From: an uncultured Lachnospiraceae bacterium
GTDB lineage: Bacteria > Bacillota > Clostridia > Lachnospirales > Lachnospiraceae
Length of the DNA: 64,000 nt
Direction of reading: 5' to 3'
NCBI GenBank assembly: GCA_947625135.1
Contig: CANQNE010000001.1
Coordinates: 62,001 to 126,000 of the forward strand
A program made the translations under genes and the position numbers. Under the pieces are notes generated by a model. It was not told the origin of the DNA and did no database searches. It saw only the letters and a list, made by a program, of their open reading frames with translations. Below, piece by piece: positions 47,381 through 54,486 of the stretch (its first letter is position 1; every line of letters starts with the position of its first letter).

Positions 47381-48868
47381 ATGCCGGATATGGAAGAAAA
47401 GAAAAAAACAGACGAAAAAAAGAAAAAAAGAGGAAGCCGCTTCTGGCTGAGAGGACTGGCCCTATGGCTGACGGTTATGCTGGCATTTACAGCTGCCTCC
47501 CGCATTGCGGATTCCATAACTATCGCGAAAGCGAACACGGAGCAGATTACGGGACGCAGGATCCGGCATACGGTGTCGGCGTCGGGAAGGATCGAACAGA
47601 ACCGGGAGCTGGCGGTGGTCACGGAGCCGGATATTCTGATAGAGAGCGTGGCTGTGCGGGAAGGAGAGTCCGTAGAAGAGGGGGAATTGCTTCTGCAGCT
47701 TGACTTAGAGAGCATTTCCGGACAGATTGACGCGGTAAACAGAGACATCCAATCACTGGAATTGCAGAATCAGGCGCTTTCGGACGGACGGAGTCTGGAA
47801 GATGCAAAAAGAGAGACGGACATCATGCGGGCACAGGAAGACTATGAGGAGACGGTCCGTGAAAATGAAGCTGCGGCTGCGGATGCCCGCCGGGAACTGA
47901 GAGAAGCCCAGGCCAATCTGGAACAGGCGGAGCAGGAACTGAGAGAAGCCCAGACCAATCTGGAACAGGCAAAGCAAGAACCTGAAACGAAAGATCTGAC
48001 ACAGGAGCAGGCAAATCCGGGGACGGGTGCGCCGGATCTGGAAGTCCTTCAAGCGTATGCGGCGCAGAAACAGAGCGCTTATGATGCCTGCAAAGCATCC
48101 CTCAGCGAAAAGGAGGCGGCTCTGGAAGCTGCTCTGCAAACACAGAAAACAGAGGAAAAGGCGGCGGCACGTACTCTGGAGGATGCAAACACGCCACAGG
48201 CCCCAGATCACACTGCGGAGATCAATCAGCTTACCATAGAGGAATACCGGACGAAGCTTCAGAAGCTGGAGAGATTAAGAGAAAGCAAGGGAAGAGTCAC
48301 TGCATTGAAGAAAGGTACAGTCACGGGACTTTATGTGTCAGTCGGTCAAAAAACGACGGATACGGCGGCGGTGACGGTGAGTGATGAAAGCGCAGGGTAC
48401 AGGTTTGTGGCCAAAATTCAGGGAGAGGACGTCTCCTATGTGACAGCGGGGGATGCGGCGGAATTAAAGAGCGCGGGAAAAACTGTGCAGAATTGTACGG
48501 TGACGTCTGTTGAGGCCGGTGAGAATGGGGAAACATATACCGTTTCGGTGCAGCTTGACAAAGATTCCTTTCGGCCCGGCGAGAGCGCTGTGATGAATGT
48601 GATCCGTGAATCGGATGAATATCCGTATACGGTACCGCTGACGGCGTTACTGCAGGAGGACAGAAAGACATTCATCCTTGTGGTTGATATGGAAAATACG
48701 GTTCTTGGGCAGCAGTATGTGGCCCGAAAAGTGGAAGTGACGGTCCTTGATAAAAACAGTGATTACGCGGCCATAGAAAGCGCGGCGTTGGACAGCGACA
48801 GTCAGGTAATCACAGATACGGACCGGTATGTGGAGGCAGGCCAGCGGATTCGCCTGATAGAAAATTGA
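47381..48868 (+). CDS. HlyD/MFP-type adaptor protein
   Basis: 495 aa. A very basic N-terminus is followed by one membrane segment (about 22-42), a split biotinyl-lipoyl-like domain (EPDILIESVAVREGESVEEGELLLQLD), and a long coiled coil with REAQANLEQAEQEL repeats. A second lipoyl half (TGLYVSVGQKTTDTA) and beta-barrel strands end the protein. Such adaptors work with MacB-type exporters. ATG 47381 has AGGAAAGGGG at good spacing; an earlier ATG at 47360 overlaps the permease stop. The next gene overlaps by 4 bases and encodes a MacB-like piece. Confidence 0.85.
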   Translation: MPDMEEKKKTDEKKKKRGSRFWLRGLALWLTVMLAFTAASRIADSITIAKANTEQITGRRIRHTVSASGRIEQNRELAVVTEPDILIESVAVREGESVEEGELLLQLDLESISGQIDAVNRDIQSLELQNQALSDGRSLEDAKRETDIMRAQEDYEETVRENEAAAADARRELREAQANLEQAEQELREAQTNLEQAKQEPETKDLTQEQANPGTGAPDLEVLQAYAAQKQSAYDACKASLSEKEAALEAALQTQKTEEKAAARTLEDANTPQAPDHTAEINQLTIEEYRTKLQKLERLRESKGRVTALKKGTVTGLYVSVGQKTTDTAAVTVSDESAGYRFVAKIQGEDVSYVTAGDAAELKSAGKTVQNCTVTSVEAGENGETYTVSVQLDKDSFRPGESAVMNVIRESDEYPYTVPLTALLQEDRKTFILVVDMENTVLGQQYVARKVEVTVLDKNSDYAAIESAALDSDSQVITDTDRYVEAGQRIRLIEN

Positions 48869-49704
48869 AGAAGAGAAAAAGAATACTTGAGATAATCTGC
48901 CTGACAGCGGGACTTCTGTGTTTTACGGCAGGATTTGTATATGAAAAAAAGGCGGGAGATTTCAGCCACAGTGTTGTGATCCGATCCACAGACGGCATGT
49001 TTGCACCGGATATACTGGAAAGGTTATCGTCAGAGACGGATGCAGAATATACATTTTCAGTCTGGGGAGAACGTAAAGATCAGCAGATCACAGCGTCGGA
49101 GAGTAAAAGAGCCTGCCGTGGGGATGCGATCACCATATATGGCCCCACCCGCTGTGTTCTTCCTTACGGGCAGGGACTTCAAACGGAGGAGACGGACAGC
49201 TGCATCATCAGTGAAGATCTGGCGGAAGAATTATTCGGCAGTCACCGGGCAAAAGGGCAGCAGATCCTGTATATGGGGCAGACCTTAACCGTTCAAAGTG
49301 TAGTCGCCGCTCCAAAAGGGCTGCTGATCCGGGAAGCGGGGACGGAGGATCTGGATGCGGACCGCATCAGCATTTTGCTGCCGGAAGGAAAAGACGGAAA
49401 TCTGGTCTGTCGGGAATTTATCAGCCGTTATGGGCTGGCAGCCCGGGCTTTGCGGTTTGACTTTTCTAGCGATCTGTCATGGCTTATTGAAGCGATACCG
49501 GGAAAATGGTCGGATTTTGACGGATGGAAAGAAAATCTGAAAGAGAAAAAGCGGGAGATGCAGTTTGTATCGTCAGCGGAGAGGAGTAATTTGGAAGCGT
49601 ATTATCTGAGCTGTCTGCGAAAACGGAACGTCTGCATGGCGGCAGGCATTATTTTCTTTATGGCAGGTTTCTGTATGCCGTGGGCTGGAAATGCAAAATT
49701 TTAG
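48865..49704 (+). CDS. MacB-like periplasmic-core membrane protein, half permease
   Basis: 279 aa. TM1 is at about 6-25, then an extracellular domain like MacB_PCD (TCIISEDLAEELFG-type with ISEDLAEELFG, GQQILYMGQTLTVQSVVAAP), and TM2 at about 256-275. MacB/FtsX permeases normally continue with two more helices after TM2; here the protein stops. It starts with TTG overlapping the adaptor stop. It may be a true single-purpose partner of the adaptor or a truncated permease. No MacB-type ATPase gene is adjacent. Confidence 0.65.
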   Translation: MKKRKRILEIICLTAGLLCFTAGFVYEKKAGDFSHSVVIRSTDGMFAPDILERLSSETDAEYTFSVWGERKDQQITASESKRACRGDAITIYGPTRCVLPYGQGLQTEETDSCIISEDLAEELFGSHRAKGQQILYMGQTLTVQSVVAAPKGLLIREAGTEDLDADRISILLPEGKDGNLVCREFISRYGLAARALRFDFSSDLSWLIEAIPGKWSDFDGWKENLKEKKREMQFVSSAERSNLEAYYLSCLRKRNVCMAAGIIFFMAGFCMPWAGNAKF

Positions 49705-49729
49705 AAACAGATGAGGACAGAGAAAAAAT

Positions 49730-50067
49730 ATGCGGGTTTTACTGGCTGAAGATGAGTGGGACCTGAACGCTCTGATCGTACAGAAGCTGACCGGGGAAGG
49801 GTCAGCAATATACTGAGCGCCGGAGATCTTACGCTGGACACCGCTTCCCATATTGTCAGGCGGGCAGGAAAAGAAATCAATCTGTCGGCAAAGGAATACG
49901 CGCTGTTGGAATACCTGCTGAATCATCAGGGCATGGTGCTTTCCAGAGAAAAAATCGAGGATCGCAGGCGGATATTTTCTTGTGAAAAGATCTCTGAAGC
50001 CCATTCAGGATATTTCAGAGACAGCCCGTCAGATCGGAAAAGAAAACGATCTGAAAAAACGGATTGA
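49730..50067 (+). pseudogene. Response regulator remnant with internal deletion
   Basis: The ATG at 49730 opens a receiver domain (MRVLLAEDEWDLNALIVQKL) that stops after 28 codons. The sequence then jumps, in another frame, to a winged-helix region (LSAGDLTLDTASHIVRRAG, LSAKEYALLEYLLNHQG) that also breaks off. About 90 residues of the receiver domain are missing. It begins 26 bp after the MacB-like gene, so it probably once belonged to the same system. Confidence 0.85.
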
Positions 50068-50165
50068 TATCGGAACCGAAAGATATCAGATGGAGCCGGT
50101 GGACATGACAGAGCTTGTCTCGTCGCTGTGCGCGGATATGGCGCTGAGCGCAGGCTTTTGCGAAT
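49982..50165 (+). pseudogene. Histidine kinase remnants
   Basis: Fragments in one frame read LKPIQDISETARQIGKENDL and MEPVDMTELVSSLCADMALSAGF. These resemble the HAMP/dimerization-helix region and the start of the linker to the ATPase domain of a sensor kinase. The rest is gone. It follows directly from the response-regulator remnant, consistent with a decayed two-component pair. Confidence 0.7.
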
Positions 50166-50351
50166 ATGGGAGTTGATCCGGTTGATGCAAAGAATGTACG
50201 GACGGAATTTGATTTTGAACAGGGACAATCTGTATATTATGAACCAATAAATGATGAGGAGATGTTGACAAAGCCGGAAAAACTACATAAACTGGAAGCA
50301 TGCAAAACAGCAGAGTCATCCGGCGTGATTCTGCGTGGAAAGGAAACGGCT

Positions 50352-50471
50352 ATGAAGTGGTTTATTGCATCAGACATACACGGCCCCCGCAATGAATTGT
50401 CGAGAGAGTATGCGCCGAAGCTGGTGATCGAGATGCTGAACGGATTGCGGCGGGATAGCTCAGTTGGCTAG
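50352..50471 (+). pseudogene. Truncated metallophosphoesterase (YfcE-like) start
   Basis: ATG 50352 begins MKWFIASDIHG, the exact opening of YfcE-type phosphodiesterases with the D-x-H metal motif. The homology stops after residue 11, and the frame runs into the tRNA-Met gene. AGGAAACGGCT precedes the start. The upstream stretch 50166-50351 is open but unrecognised. Confidence 0.75.
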
Positions 50472-50522
50472 AGCACACGGTTCATACCCGTGGTGTCGGG
50501 GGTTCAAATCCCTTTCCCGCTA
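50449..50522 (+). tRNA. tRNA-Met (CAU), copy 2
   Basis: 74 nt, identical base for base to the tRNA at 39287-39360, including the G-U first acceptor pair. The flanks differ on both sides. No promoter is obvious directly upstream, since it sits in gene remnants, so whether it is expressed is unclear. Confidence 0.95.
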
Positions 50523-50615
50523 CTCAATGGCGCGAATCCGAACACGGCAAGAGAGCACTCCACTTTATTAAAAAGGTGGTGGCCGTGGTGGTGAGGTTTA
50601 AACGATGAGCGCAAA

Positions 50616-50654
50616 AGAAAGAGCCTGGCAGGGTTTACCTGTCAGGCTCTTTTA
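50616..50654 (-). terminator. Terminator hairpin between tRNA-Met copy 2 and K+ channel gene
   Basis: Arms AAAGAGCCTGGCAGG and CCTGTCAGGCTCTTT flank GTTTA, with T-runs possible on both strands. It suits the minus-strand channel gene and plus-strand tRNA read-through. Confidence 0.8.
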
Positions 50655-50665
50655 CGTAAGCTGTG

Positions 50666-50693
50666 CAAATAATTGCGCCGGCGCAATTATTTG
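50666..50693. repeat. Perfect 28-bp palindrome
   Basis: Each half is CAAATAATTGCGCC, with no spacer. It overlaps the stop codon of the K+ channel gene. The inner 14-bp core TTGCGCCGGCGCAA recurs at 57262-57275 inside a prophage gene. Confidence 0.9.
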
Positions 50694-51412
50694 CCATCGT
50701 TTTTATTTTTTGCGATCTCATCCATATATCCGGCAGTAATAATGCCGGCAGGCAATGCAACTATAGCAACGCCAAAAACGGAAGATATCATAGTAATGAT
50801 TTTCCCTGCGGTAGATATCGCATATATGTCGCCATAACCGACAGTGGTAAGGGAGACGGTTGCCCAATATATAGCTTCAAAAAAATTCGAAAAAGTATCC
50901 GGCTCAATATTAAATATGATCAGAGCGGAAAGCACTATATATCCGACAGCCAAACCGCAAACAACTAATAATGCGTCTTTTTGCTTCTGAAACACCTTTG
51001 AGATAATAACAATGTTTTTTGAGTAGCGCGCCGCCTTGAAAACCCTAAAAATACGAAATGTACGAAAAAGGCGAAAGAATTTTAGCAGTCGGAGAGATCT
51101 GTTTACAGATGTCAAGCCGGGCAATATCGATATGAGATCAATTATGGCCATTGGGGTAAGCGGATATAAAAAGAAGGAGCTGACTTTTCTCCCGATACGA
51201 TAATCCGCAGTAATCCATCTTAAAATATAATCTATGATAAAAATGATTGTGCAGATAATATCAATAACAAGCAACGGCGTTTCATTCTTTTTAAAAGCCA
51301 AAGGAAGCAGGCTCACTATGATCATACAAAACATAAAAATATCATATACATCCCGGTTTTGATTATCGCTGGTTGGTGGCTCGACTAAATCATAAAGTTT
51401 TTTGCGATTCAT
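50687..51412 (-). CDS. Voltage-gated-type potassium channel
   Basis: 241 aa membrane protein. S1-S4-like helices fill about 20-150, with an Arg/Lys-rich S4-like stretch (LLKFFRLFRTFRIFRVFKAARYS). A pore helix and selectivity filter TTVGYGD lie near residue 197, followed by an S6-like helix. The start ATG follows GAGGATATGTT. It is single-gene, with a palindrome and terminator downstream. It probably passes K+ across the cell membrane. Confidence 0.92.
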   Translation of the reverse strand: MNRKKLYDLVEPPTSDNQNRDVYDIFMFCMIIVSLLPLAFKKNETPLLVIDIICTIIFIIDYILRWITADYRIGRKVSSFFLYPLTPMAIIDLISILPGLTSVNRSLRLLKFFRLFRTFRIFRVFKAARYSKNIVIISKVFQKQKDALLVVCGLAVGYIVLSALIIFNIEPDTFSNFFEAIYWATVSLTTVGYGDIYAISTAGKIITMISSVFGVAIVALPAGIITAGYMDEIAKNKNDGK

Positions 51413-51438
51413 AACATATCCTCGGCGAAATTTTAATT

Positions 51439-51769
51439 TTATTTATAGCACCTACCGCAAGGCTCTTTCCCCATGGCCTTAGCCTCTTCCAGTGTGACTT
51501 GATATGCATTATCCATACCACAGCCGTTTTTTTGGTGATACTTTGCGGCGGTATCATCTATCCATACCAAAGATGCCTTCCGGGCTTCCTCAGCCAACCG
51601 TTTTTGTTCGGCTTCTTCGGCCAGGCGTTCCTGTTCAGAGTCTTCAGTCTGTTGCGGACTTTCACTTTCATCATTCTTTTGCACTGTGTTTCCACATAAA
51701 GTATAGGCCGGCGGGGAAAAAGACAATTAACAATACAATAATGCCAAATGGCTTTTGATACCATTTCAT
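51439..51769 (-). pseudogene. Small membrane protein with C-terminal Cys motif, frameshifted
   Basis: From ATG 51769 the reading is MKWYQKPFGIIVLLIVFF..., one membrane helix, ending after 32 codons at TGA near 51671. The next frame continues with a Gln/Glu/Arg linker and VWIDDTAAKYHQKNGCGM...AMGKEPCGRCYK, an Ada-like/Cys-rich end. The two halves join at an A-run. The gene is thus broken, or a few tens of codons have been lost at the junction. Confidence 0.7.
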
Positions 51770-51893
51770 ACAGTTCCCTACATTGAAATTATTATTTGGT
51801 TACATTTTATGACATAATCAGATAATGCGCAATATAATAACGAGAATTAAACAAAAAAATGATAAAAAATCATGACTTACATAAAATAAGGTC

Positions 51894-52091
51894 ATGAAAA
51901 TATTACACGGAGAATTGATGTATAAGAAAAATTTAACATATCGGCAGGTATCTATCCTGATGGGCGTACCCAAAAGTACACTGCACAAGATCGTCAACAA
52001 TCAGATTTCTCCCAGATTAGAGACTTTGGAGCAGATTGCAAAGGGATTAAAGATACGGATCACGGATCTATATGACTCTGATTATAAATAA
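51894..52091 (+). CDS. Small Cro/C1-type HTH protein
   Basis: 65 aa. A helix-turn-helix is clear in LTYRQVSILMGVPKSTLHKIVNN, followed by LETLEQIAKGLKIRITDLYD. The start may be ATG 51894 or 51918 (GGAGA precedes the latter). It is the first recognisable prophage-type gene on the left. Its target is unknown. Confidence 0.8.
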   Translation: MKILHGELMYKKNLTYRQVSILMGVPKSTLHKIVNNQISPRLETLEQIAKGLKIRITDLYDSDYK

Positions 52092-52198
52092 GTGTCCACA
52101 AACAGGGACAAATGCATTTCCTCCGTTATTTCCATATACTGTTATTCGTGTCCTTTATATAGGCAGCAGGAAAAGAAAAAAAGAAACGGAGGAAAAAC

Positions 52199-52303
52199 AT
52201 GTTATTAAAAGAATTGAAAGCTATCATACATAGAATGATAGACGACATTTCAGACAAAAAGGTACTGGAAAAAATTTATACGTTTATCAAATATTTGAAA
52301 TGA
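52199..52303 (+). CDS. 34-residue small protein
   Basis: The reading MLLKELKAIIHRMIDDISD continues to KKVLEKIYTFIKYLK. ACGGAGGAAAAAC lies directly upstream, so translation is well supported. Short MIDDI(S/D)D...LLxxIYxFI proteins are seen next to phage repressors in Lachnospiraceae. Function unknown. Confidence 0.7.
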   Translation: MLLKELKAIIHRMIDDISDKKVLEKIYTFIKYLK

Positions 52304-52333
52304 CGTCAAGTCTCTCTAAAAAAATAAGCGGGG

Positions 52334-52723
52334 TCATTTCTGACCTCGCATATTTTCCGCCAATCTTTCAATAAAATTCCGAAAAAGTTGTCTACTGTCT
52401 TCATCGAGCTTCCAATACTCAATAATCATACCCCTCACAAAAGGATCGTCAGAAAGCATAGCAGCAGCTTTTGAAAACTCATCTTCGATCAGATCATTGA
52501 ATTTTTCTCCAGTACCAGTACGTAACCATTCTTCATTTACATTAAAAGCCATACTCACAGCTTTAATTGTACTATCAGGTACATTATTTCCGGGCTGTTC
52601 GCTCCAACTCACTGCACGCTGAGAAATACCAAGTCTCTTAGAAAAATCTTTTTGAGAAAGATCGAGTTCTTTACGAATTTCTTTTATTCTGTCGTTAAGT
52701 GTACTCAAAATTTCACGCTCCAT
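52334..52723 (-). CDS. Prophage C1-like repressor (XRE HTH)
   Basis: 129 aa. The HTH lies at about 8-65 (IKEIRKELDLSQKDFSKRLGISQRAVSWSEQ), with NVNEEWLRTGTG typical of Clostridial phage repressors. The C-terminal helical part (YWKLDEDSRQLFRNFIERLA) likely dimerises. There is no peptidase domain, so induction is not by RecA-style self-cleavage. It is transcribed divergently from the early operon, with shared operator sites between. Confidence 0.9.
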   Translation of the reverse strand: MEREILSTLNDRIKEIRKELDLSQKDFSKRLGISQRAVSWSEQPGNNVPDSTIKAVSMAFNVNEEWLRTGTGEKFNDLIEDEFSKAAAMLSDDPFVRGMIIEYWKLDEDSRQLFRNFIERLAENMRGQK

Positions 52724-52740
52724 TCTTTGTTTATAATTTA

Positions 52741-52863
52741 ATAATATACGTGATTGCTAAAAATGTCAAGCAAAATTAAAAAAATATATTGACAAATATA
52801 CACAGTTGCTATAATATAGGTGTAAGTTAGCAATGAAGTATATTTAAAAAGAAATAATTGCTA
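52741..52863. promoter_or_regulatory. Prophage divergent promoter region with four operator sites
   Basis: The repressor promoter (minus) is TTGACA at 52764-52769, 17 bp, TATTAT at 52741-52746. The early promoter (plus) is TTGACA at 52789-52794 with TAATAT at 52812 (17 bp) or TATAAT at 52810 (15 bp). Operator-like TTGCTA motifs or their complement occur at 52754, 52806, 52827 and 52858. One lies in the repressor spacer and two straddle the early -10. Confidence 0.82.
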
Positions 52864-52884
52864 GAAGAAAGGAGAGAAACATAT

Positions 52885-53043
52885 ATGAAAGAAGTGGAAG
52901 AGATTAGAAAAGAAATCACCAGCGACAATGCGCAGGAAGTAGTCAAGATGTTGGAGTCTCTAGACGACAACTCAAAAGTGCTCGCAAAAACATATTTATC
53001 CGCTTTATCAGACAGGCAGCGGATGGAGAAGACAAGCGCCTAA
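52885..53043 (+). CDS. Small prophage early protein
   Basis: 52 aa, acidic and helical (KEVEEIRKEITSDNAQEVVKML, LAKTYLSALSDRQRME). ATG 52885 was chosen for AAGGAGAG upstream; the longer TTG reading overlaps an operator. It is the first gene of the early rightward operon. It has no recognisable domain. Confidence 0.7.
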   Translation: MKEVEEIRKEITSDNAQEVVKMLESLDDNSKVLAKTYLSALSDRQRMEKTSA

Positions 53044-53073
53044 TGCGGCAGCAGGACCAAAGAAGGAAAAGTT

Positions 53074-53454
53074 ATGAAGGATTTAATGCGGGACAGTAAG
53101 CGCTGGGAAGCCGGTGAGCGTATGTCATACGCGAAAGACGGAGATTTTAGCGACATGATTGAGTATGAAATGCTTGGCTCCCAGATCTTTAAAAAGGTGG
53201 AAAAGCTGTACATCGCAGGCGTACTGACGGATAGGAGGCGCAAGCCGTTGAGGATCAAAAAGATGGTCAAGACAAGATCACCTGAGACGGTGACCGTAGA
53301 TATAGACGCAATACCGGATTATCAATCTGACAATATGTGCAGAGAACTGATCGGCTGCGTCAGGAGGCTGTTTGAGGATCCGGAAGTCGCTGCCGATTAT
53401 AAGCGCTGGCAGCAGGAGAGACAAAGAAGGGAAGGACTTCAAACAAAATGTTAG
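53074..53454 (+). CDS. Hypothetical prophage protein
   Basis: 126 aa, charged and predicted soluble, with a helical C-terminus rich in Arg, Glu and Gln. GAAGGAAAAGTT precedes the ATG. It continues the early operon. I do not recognise a family, and no catalytic motif stands out. Confidence 0.65.
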   Translation: MKDLMRDSKRWEAGERMSYAKDGDFSDMIEYEMLGSQIFKKVEKLYIAGVLTDRRRKPLRIKKMVKTRSPETVTVDIDAIPDYQSDNMCRELIGCVRRLFEDPEVAADYKRWQQERQRREGLQTKC

Positions 53455-53502
53455 GAAAATGCTTAAAGTCGGAAGCAGGACCATGGAAAGAAGGGGGGAA
53501 AA

Positions 53503-53629
53503 ATAAAAAAAGACAAAGACCGACAGAAATTTGACTGGTGGATCATACTGTTTTTTTCTTTCGGGCGGGGCAACGGGCTGGCTGATCTTCGAACTCCTGT
53601 TAAAACCGCTGCTCATCAAGGCTTTATGA
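53503..53629 (+). pseudogene. Decayed 41-codon membrane protein gene
   Basis: GAAGGGGGGAAAA precedes ATA where a start codon would be. The reading KKDKDRQKFDWWIILFF is typical of a small membrane protein. After the T7 run at 53551-53557 the sensible frame shifts by one base to a second hydrophobic stretch (GATGWLIFELLLKPLLIKAL) that ends at TGA 53627. Both the start change and the shift would have to be explained for it to be expressed. Confidence 0.6.
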
Positions 53630-53706
53630 GAAACCAAAGAAAAATACCAGGAAGGCAACAGCGCGGAAAGAGCGCAGGAAAGGAAAGATAAAGGAAGGAG
53701 AAAACA

Positions 53707-53931
53707 ATGGAGAAGGCAAGGATAACGCTGCAGCAGTTGACATCGATCATGGGACCGGGTGTGATGATAGAGATCAAGAATACTAAAGAGCCAGATCCAC
53801 TCTACAGAGGCGTGGCGGCAAAACTCAAGGATAAGCCGGAGCTGACAGACAGAGAGATAAAGGTCTTTTACCTAGATGCGGATCTTGCAGCCGGCTTTGG
53901 AAAATCTATTTTGACGATATGGGTCTATTGA
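53707..53931 (+). CDS. Hypothetical prophage protein
   Basis: 74 aa. AAGGAGAAAACA precedes the ATG. The sequence (ITLQQLTSIMGPGVMIEIKN) has no known motif. It lies 18 bp upstream of the PcfK-like gene and is probably co-transcribed with it. Confidence 0.65.
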   Translation: MEKARITLQQLTSIMGPGVMIEIKNTKEPDPLYRGVAAKLKDKPELTDREIKVFYLDADLAAGFGKSILTIWVY

Positions 53932-53949
53932 CCCGAAAGGAGAAAAATT

Positions 53950-54486
53950 ATGTTTGAGAAATTTGGCGAAATGAACTCAGCGGAAGAGTTAAACGAGCTG
54001 GCCGAGAACCTGTTTAACGAGAGGGATCTGGACAGTATACGGATACTGGCTGAGGAAAACGGCATCCCGAAGGAGGTCGTTGACGCATACACGGCCGCAG
54101 AGCTTCCGGTCCTGTGCGATGTCATGACGGCGGCCGTCGGGAAGATCGAGGTCGAAGTAAAGGAATTAAAGCCCAAAGAGATCATGGAAGATTGGACGGA
54201 GTATCTGAAAGGCTTATGTATGGAGGAGGAAAAGGTTGCCGCAGCGGTCAGAAAAAAGGGAAAAAACCTGAAAGGCTGCATTGCGGAGCTGCTTGGCTGG
54301 TCATTTAAAAACCAGCAGCCGGTGAACAAAGATATCATCAAGGCAGCAGGAGTAACCGCAGGAAAGGTGACACTGGGGATCCCGGGAATGGGCCGGGCGA
54401 AGAAGATCATCCGGGAATATTATCTGGGGGACTCGGAGGAAATGCGGCCGTTAGTGTTGGATTACAAGGAGGAGGCGCCACGATGA
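53950..54486 (+). CDS. PcfK/AcrIIA9-like protein
   Basis: 178 aa soluble protein. The opening MFEKFGEMNSAEELNELAENL and the block RKKGKNLKGCIAELLGWSFKNQ, then GIPGMGRAKKIIREYYLG, match my recollection of Clostridial phage proteins annotated in the PcfK/AcrIIA9 group, which includes a Cas9 inhibitor. The 3' end overlaps the PcfJ-like gene by 4 bases, the same order as pcfK-pcfJ on conjugative elements. Whether it blocks Cas9 or serves another phage role is not known. An ordinary start with AAGGAGAAAAATT supports expression. Confidence 0.6.
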   Translation: MFEKFGEMNSAEELNELAENLFNERDLDSIRILAEENGIPKEVVDAYTAAELPVLCDVMTAAVGKIEVEVKELKPKEIMEDWTEYLKGLCMEEEKVAAAVRKKGKNLKGCIAELLGWSFKNQQPVNKDIIKAAGVTAGKVTLGIPGMGRAKKIIREYYLGDSEEMRPLVLDYKEEAPR

